This document shows positions 5,573-5,598 of a stretch of DNA of 5,598 bases, piece after piece (position 1 is the stretch's first letter; each line of letters begins with the position of its first letter). The translations under genes and the position numbers were made by a program. The notes below the pieces were generated by a model that was not told where the DNA came from, searched no databases, and saw only the letters and a list, made by a program, of their open reading frames with translations. Source of the DNA: an uncultured archaeon (lineage in GTDB: Archaea > Thermoproteota > Nitrososphaeria > Nitrososphaerales > Nitrosopumilaceae); the NCBI GenBank assembly GCA_950073955.1, contig CATMRH010000072.1:1-5598 (forward strand), in the 5' to 3' direction.

Positions 5573-5580
5573 CTATAAGA
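5573..5580 (-). promoter_or_regulatory. TATA-like box of the zinc-ribbon gene
   Basis: TCTTATAG on the minus strand is centred about 25 bases before the ATG at 5552, the spacing seen at the other genes here, and predicts a leaderless mRNA. No Shine-Dalgarno motif precedes the ATG. Confidence 0.5.
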
Positions 5581-5598
5581 AGAGTCGTATTTTTCTAA

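Noticed and set aside
1..5598. Mobile element, CRISPR array, defence system, tRNA or rRNA
   Set aside because: I saw no transposase or integrase motif, no regularly spaced repeats, no cloverleaf and no rRNA core motif on either strand. The gene content is housekeeping-like throughout.

Overview
The window looks like chromosomal DNA from an ammonia-oxidising archaeon (Nitrososphaerota/Thaumarchaeota), probably close to Nitrosopumilus. The evidence is an archaeal-type elongation factor 2 carrying the HRG diphthamide motif, AT-rich DNA with short spacers, archaeal TATA-like boxes about 25 bases ahead of start codons, and no Shine-Dalgarno motifs. The lineage call rests on family recognition from memory, not on a search.

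Layout. Bases 25-985 hold two minus-strand genes: a winged-helix (wHTH) DNA-binding protein and, upstream of it, a 97-residue protein I do not recognise. Between them lies an 88-base gap with a perfect 17-bp palindrome over the wHTH promoter. Next, on the minus strand, is an MqnD-like enzyme of the futalosine route to menaquinone (1012-1839). It is divergent from a plus-strand SIS-domain protein (1923-2828), and the two share an 83-base promoter region. The SIS gene is followed 47 bases later by the EF-2 gene (2876-5068), which has its own promoter. A 355-base AT-rich spacer then separates EF-2 from a convergent minus-strand gene for a 42-residue zinc-ribbon protein (5424-5552). That gene is short enough for most gene finders to miss, yet it matches the CxxC-x17-CxxC pattern exactly.

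How the genes fit together. This is mostly a housekeeping neighbourhood, not one dedicated system. EF-2 drives translocation on the ribosome. The MqnD-like enzyme probably serves respiratory quinone synthesis. The SIS protein probably handles a phosphosugar. The wHTH protein may regulate itself through the palindrome. Nearly every gene appears to have its own promoter, and five of the six have a TATA-like box spaced for a leaderless mRNA. This spacing was used to correct two start codons (MqnD-like and SIS).

I found no mobile element, CRISPR array, tRNA, rRNA or clear sign of gene transfer. The points most worth a second look are the wHTH palindrome, the altered N-terminal motif of the MqnD-like enzyme, the tiny zinc-ribbon gene, and the structured spacer after EF-2.
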